Shown here: positions 60,898 through 64,000 of the stretch, one piece after another | Layout of the letters: each line of letters begins with the position of its first letter | How positions within the stretch are numbered: position 1 is the first letter of the stretch | DNA from: Debaryomyces hansenii CBS767 | Lineage: Eukaryota; Ascomycota; Pichiomycetes; Serinales; Debaryomycetaceae | Direction: 5' to 3' | Assembly: GCF_000006445.2 (NCBI RefSeq) | Contig: NC_006044.2 | Span: 248,001-312,000, forward strand | DNA: 64,000 nt | Notes under the pieces: generated by a model | Seen by the model: the letters and a program-made list of their open reading frames with translations, nothing else | The model's database searches: none | What the model was told of the DNA's origin: nothing | Program-made: the position numbers and the translations under genes

Positions 60898-63615
60898 ATG
60901 TTTATGCTGATTCGAAGAAAATACATACAACTAGTAGTGGTGATTACATTGCTTCTTACGGTTATAGCGACGTTATTATCGGTTTTAAATGAGACCTCGA
61001 GGGTAAAGATAAATTCAAAACTTAGACTTAATTACCTTGATAGATTGACCAGCCAGATATACTCGGGATACTTTGAAGGGAAGGACAAGGGAGACACATT
61101 TGATCCAGAATCACGTTTTAACAAGAATATTGATGCAATTTATAAAGAAAAGAAGAGCCTGGAGGATGATGAAAGCAACTTATGGACAATGGACACCACG
61201 ATCAAGGGTTCCTCACTCAAGATTCCTCCATATTATTATGATATGTCGGACAAGCCGCCCATTCTGCCGTTCGACATTAGATTCACATTAGGAATGTATT
61301 ACCACCATATAAGGACTCAATCTAAAAAGAACCCGAACAAGATTGTTTCTGCTCCGTTCCATTGGTATGACTGGGTGGATTTATCGATATTGAATCAGTA
61401 CTTATTAGCACCAGCAAACGAGAAGCCAACTTGTTCATTATTGGATGCTAGAATGGATGAAATTAAAGTTTTCCAGGAGAAGGACAAGAAGCAAAAAGAG
61501 AAAGATTCCAAATTGAAAGAATTTGAACAAAATCAAATTACTAAAGAAGAGGACAAGAAAAAAGTTGAAGAATCCCAGAAGAAAATTGAGGAGAACAAGA
61601 TTGAAGATAACATAGAAAAACCGGATGAGAATAAGGAAGATAATAAGGGTGATCAGAATGAAGAGAATAAGGGTGATAAGAATGGAGAGAATAAGGATGA
61701 TAAGAAGGAGGAAAATAAGGGTGATAAGAATGAAGAGAATAAAGATAAGAAGGCGGAAAATAAGGAAGATAGAAATGGTGATGGTAAGAAAGAAGAAAAT
61801 GAGCAAAACGATGACAAGAACAAGAAAGAGAAGAGACACGTCAAGAGGGGAGAATCTGTGGACCCCAAAGAATATTGTGTCGATGACTTTCATTTGCCAA
61901 GCGATTTCCAAGATGGTAATACAGTAAGACCGGGATTCAATGTCTTTAAGAGTGATATGAGAACGACTCCTGACAAAGCTATTCTTCTTGGAAAATCATA
62001 CTTATACACCTATGCACCAACACCTGCAATGATTGTTTTCTTAACAAAAGATGGATCTTATAATCTTACCGTTAAAGGAAGGGAAAAATTAACGAATTCT
62101 GATTTGGTAGATAGCTATATTAATCAGGAAAAAAAGAAGACAATTGATCCCTTAACCGAATTTAATAAATTGAAAAAAAAGGTGAAAGTTAATTCGCATC
62201 AAAGTATTAATGATTATGAAATTAACCTCACTGAAGATTCCTTTATTCTTAAACATGAAGATCTTATTAACGAATACGAATCTAAGCTAAAAGACAGTGG
62301 GATAACAGTTAATGAGTATCGCTATTTAGAATCCTTAAAGTATTCGGATAACGAAGTCAAAAATGGTAATCCTCCAAAGTATTTTGCAGAAGCAAGATTG
62401 ATCGGTAGTTTGGTTGGGGATCATTATGATTGGAGATTTTTCAATGGTGTTATGTATGAAGCATCACAAAGAAGTTTGATATTGCACAGATTGGTTAGAT
62501 CATGGTTATCGTTCAGCCGTAAGAATGGTATCAACACTTGGGTTGCACATGGATCATTATTATCGTGGTACTGGAATGGGTTTTCTTTTCCATGGGACTA
62601 TGATATTGATGTGCAGGTTCCGGTTATGGATTTGCATAAATTGTCATTACAATTTAATCAAACTTTAGTTGTTGAAGATATGGAAGAGGGTTATGGAAGA
62701 TACTTTTTAGATTGTGGATCTTTTATTACATTAAGAGCCAAGGGAAATGGTAATAATAACATTGATGCCAGATTTATAGATATTGATACTGGTATCTATA
62801 TTGATATTACCGGACTAGCGGTGTCGAACACAAAATCGCCAGATAGATACAAGGAGTTTTATCCTGATCAGTGGGTTGAAAATGCAGAAGACTATACGGA
62901 AGCAAATACTGCAATGAATGCATATAACTGTCGTAATAATCATTTTTCAACATTAGACGAATTATCACCTTTAGTAAAGACATTTGTTGAAGGTGAAATG
63001 GCTTACGTTCCAAGAAGATACAGCGACATTTTGTCTGTTGAATATCCTAAGGGATTATTAAGCAAACAATATAGTGGACATGTGTTTATACCCCAATTGC
63101 GATTATGGGTTAAGGAAGGAGATTTGTATTATTTCTTACATGACAAGGAGAAGTGGAAGTTGCATAACTACAATGAAGAGTATACTAACATCGAGTCTCA
63201 AGAAGACTTGGATAAGGAGAATGCTAGGTTCGAATTGACCGAATCCCAAAAAGCGAAATTATTAGAAGCAGCGGCAGCAAGGAAAAAATTAGGTCAAACT
63301 CTGGAAAAATCAACCAAATTGAGCGACAAGGATTTGCGAACTATTTATAATTTTAAACCTGAACAGCTTCTTGAATTACTATCCAAAGAAGAACTTTTCA
63401 CTAATTATTGTCTGACTAGAGACTTTACTTTCTTTCATCAAGAAGAAATCATGAGACTATTGTTCGGCAAGTCCACCGAGAAGTTGCTCAAATCACAGAA
63501 GGCATTCAAGCCGTTTACTACCAATTTTCTCGATTATTATATTCATAATAACGATTATAACTATGATGAACAAGTCGACAAGTATATTGCTTTGCATGCT
63601 GCATATTCATCATAA
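60898..63615 (+). CDS. MNN4: Mnn4-like mannosylphosphate transfer protein with LicD domain
   Basis: Mnn4-type proteins are type II Golgi proteins needed to add mannosylphosphate to cell-wall mannans. The 905 residues show one N-terminal membrane anchor (about 10-29) and a luminal region with a LicD/fukutin-type domain: W548-V-A-H551-GSLLSWYWNG, then the metal-binding DYDID near 567. A Lys/Glu/Asn/Asp repeat fills about 190-318. In baker's-yeast Mnn4 the Lys/Glu repeat is C-terminal, here it interrupts the luminal part. Candida relatives form a gene family, so the exact paralog is open. Confidence 0.9.
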   Translation: MFMLIRRKYIQLVVVITLLLTVIATLLSVLNETSRVKINSKLRLNYLDRLTSQIYSGYFEGKDKGDTFDPESRFNKNIDAIYKEKKSLEDDESNLWTMDTTIKGSSLKIPPYYYDMSDKPPILPFDIRFTLGMYYHHIRTQSKKNPNKIVSAPFHWYDWVDLSILNQYLLAPANEKPTCSLLDARMDEIKVFQEKDKKQKEKDSKLKEFEQNQITKEEDKKKVEESQKKIEENKIEDNIEKPDENKEDNKGDQNEENKGDKNGENKDDKKEENKGDKNEENKDKKAENKEDRNGDGKKEENEQNDDKNKKEKRHVKRGESVDPKEYCVDDFHLPSDFQDGNTVRPGFNVFKSDMRTTPDKAILLGKSYLYTYAPTPAMIVFLTKDGSYNLTVKGREKLTNSDLVDSYINQEKKKTIDPLTEFNKLKKKVKVNSHQSINDYEINLTEDSFILKHEDLINEYESKLKDSGITVNEYRYLESLKYSDNEVKNGNPPKYFAEARLIGSLVGDHYDWRFFNGVMYEASQRSLILHRLVRSWLSFSRKNGINTWVAHGSLLSWYWNGFSFPWDYDIDVQVPVMDLHKLSLQFNQTLVVEDMEEGYGRYFLDCGSFITLRAKGNGNNNIDARFIDIDTGIYIDITGLAVSNTKSPDRYKEFYPDQWVENAEDYTEANTAMNAYNCRNNHFSTLDELSPLVKTFVEGEMAYVPRRYSDILSVEYPKGLLSKQYSGHVFIPQLRLWVKEGDLYYFLHDKEKWKLHNYNEEYTNIESQEDLDKENARFELTESQKAKLLEAAAARKKLGQTLEKSTKLSDKDLRTIYNFKPEQLLELLSKEELFTNYCLTRDFTFFHQEEIMRLLFGKSTEKLLKSQKAFKPFTTNFLDYYIHNNDYNYDEQVDKYIALHAAYSS
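61621..61800 (+). repeat. MNN4: imperfect 24-bp tandem repeat inside MNN4
   Basis: About seven degenerate copies of a 24-base unit (GAGAATAAGGGTGATAAGAA plus GAA-type codons) encode ENKGDKNE-like octapeptides. Units are whole codons, so copy-number change keeps the frame. The purine-rich bias also leaves a long open frame on the opposite strand, which is an artefact. Confidence 0.85.
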
Positions 63616-63814
63616 TCTGATCGGCATTAGAGGCTCAAAATGCACCGTACCCTCAATATTACGCTCAACTTTAATTCCCCCAGTTGATTACAAGCATTTT
63701 GCGGTTCATTTACACAGAAGTAGACATTTGTCTAACAAAACATTTATAATATCAAATACTAATATAATACAACTAATAAACAATAGCAAACTAAAAATAC
63801 ACTGCTCTTGAGGC

Positions 63815-64000
63815 TTATTTCATATTCTTTTCGTCCTTCACTAATTTCTTCCATTGCTCAATCTCTCTATAAGCCCTTTCGAGTTCTTGCTTCAACTTGT
63901 CGTTCGAGGCACTCAACTCCGAGACCGCCTGTTCCGTCAATAACTTCTCTAGTGTCCATTTTTCAATATTGTTGTTTTCGTTCTCCTTTAATCTCTTGAT
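63815..64000 (-). CDS. C-terminal end of an unidentified coiled-coil protein, cut by window edge
   Basis: A minus-strand frame is open from the right edge to a TAA at 63815-63817, showing the last 61 residues. The sequence is a heptad-like coiled coil rich in Glu, Lys and Leu (IEKWTLEKLLTEQAV, then KLKQELERAYREIEQWKKL). Its start lies outside the window. Composition and convergence with MNN4 support a real gene, but no family can be named from so short a piece. Confidence 0.65.
   Translation of the reverse strand: MKRLKENENNNIEKWTLEKLLTEQAVSELSASNDKLKQELERAYREIEQWKKLVKDEKNMK

Noticed and set aside
61438..61911. 157-codon hydrophobic antisense frame in MNN4
   Set aside because: It is the reverse complement of Lys/Glu/Asp/Asn codons, which always reads as Leu/Phe/Ile/Ser-rich; not a gene.
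1..64000. Search for transposons, viral remnants, CRISPR arrays, secondary-metabolite or toxin-immunity clusters
   Set aside because: No reverse transcriptase, integrase, LTR pair, regularly spaced repeats or contiguous novel operon-like gene set was seen; all substantial frames fit yeast housekeeping or regulatory families.

Overview
The window is ordinary nuclear DNA of an ascomycete yeast. It carries about 31 protein genes, nearly all intron-poor and on both strands, plus one tRNA gene, with yeast-type splice signals (GTATGT, TACTAAC), short promoters and A+T-rich spacers. The gene set matches budding-yeast families (BEM4, TFC1, ELP2, SPT16, PRI2, MIG1, MNN4). In-frame CTG codons are rare, and several sit where relatives carry Ser/Thr or polar residues. 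This points to the CTG-Ser clade (Debaryomyces/Candida type; a Debaryomyces-like species is my best guess, not proven). CTG should then be read as serine.

Layout. 1-9.6 kb: 3' part of BEM4, a cytosolic-type aspartate aminotransferase, a C2H2 regulator with Msn2-like fingers, a 2-kb spacer, mitochondrial MDH1, and a tRNA-Thr. 9.8-20.2 kb: TFC1 (TFIIIC), DPM3, a mitochondrial oxidoreductase-like protein, a SulP transporter, CAP2, a TDA11-like protein and a multipass membrane protein. 20.3-36.5 kb: CLC1, ELP2, MED20 (with an intron), HCA4, RPC53, SAS10, CCL1, CCT4, CDC123 and an SMP-30 lactonase-like protein. 36.7-49 kb: HIT1, a PCL-type cyclin, SFK1, a Zn2Cys6 regulator, MIG1 and the cyclin CLG1, separated by long spacers. 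49-64 kb: CHZ1, SMB1 (with an intron), YPT31, SPT16, PRI2, PEX11C, a uric acid/xanthine permease, MNN4, and the C-terminal end of an unidentified coiled-coil protein.

Themes. Many genes serve transcription and RNA: Pol III (TFC1, RPC53), Pol II (MED20, CCL1, ELP2), chromatin (SPT16, CHZ1), ribosome/snoRNP assembly (HCA4, SAS10, HIT1) and splicing (SMB1). Promoter motifs fit the gene functions: RRPE/PAC at HCA4 and SAS10/RPC53, MluI boxes at PRI2/SPT16, a GATA cluster at the purine permease, and CACGTG boxes at the aminotransferase and CCL1.

I see no transposon, CRISPR array, virus-like gene or unknown multi-gene system. The most interesting points are a stop-free, multiple-of-three 57-nt intron directly after the SMB1 start codon, a tRNA gene embedded in the TFC1 promoter, an 11-nt first exon in MED20, possible MIG1 autoregulatory sites, and several ORF-free spacers of 1.2-2 kb. 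All calls come from reading the sequence and from memory of protein families; no database search was run.
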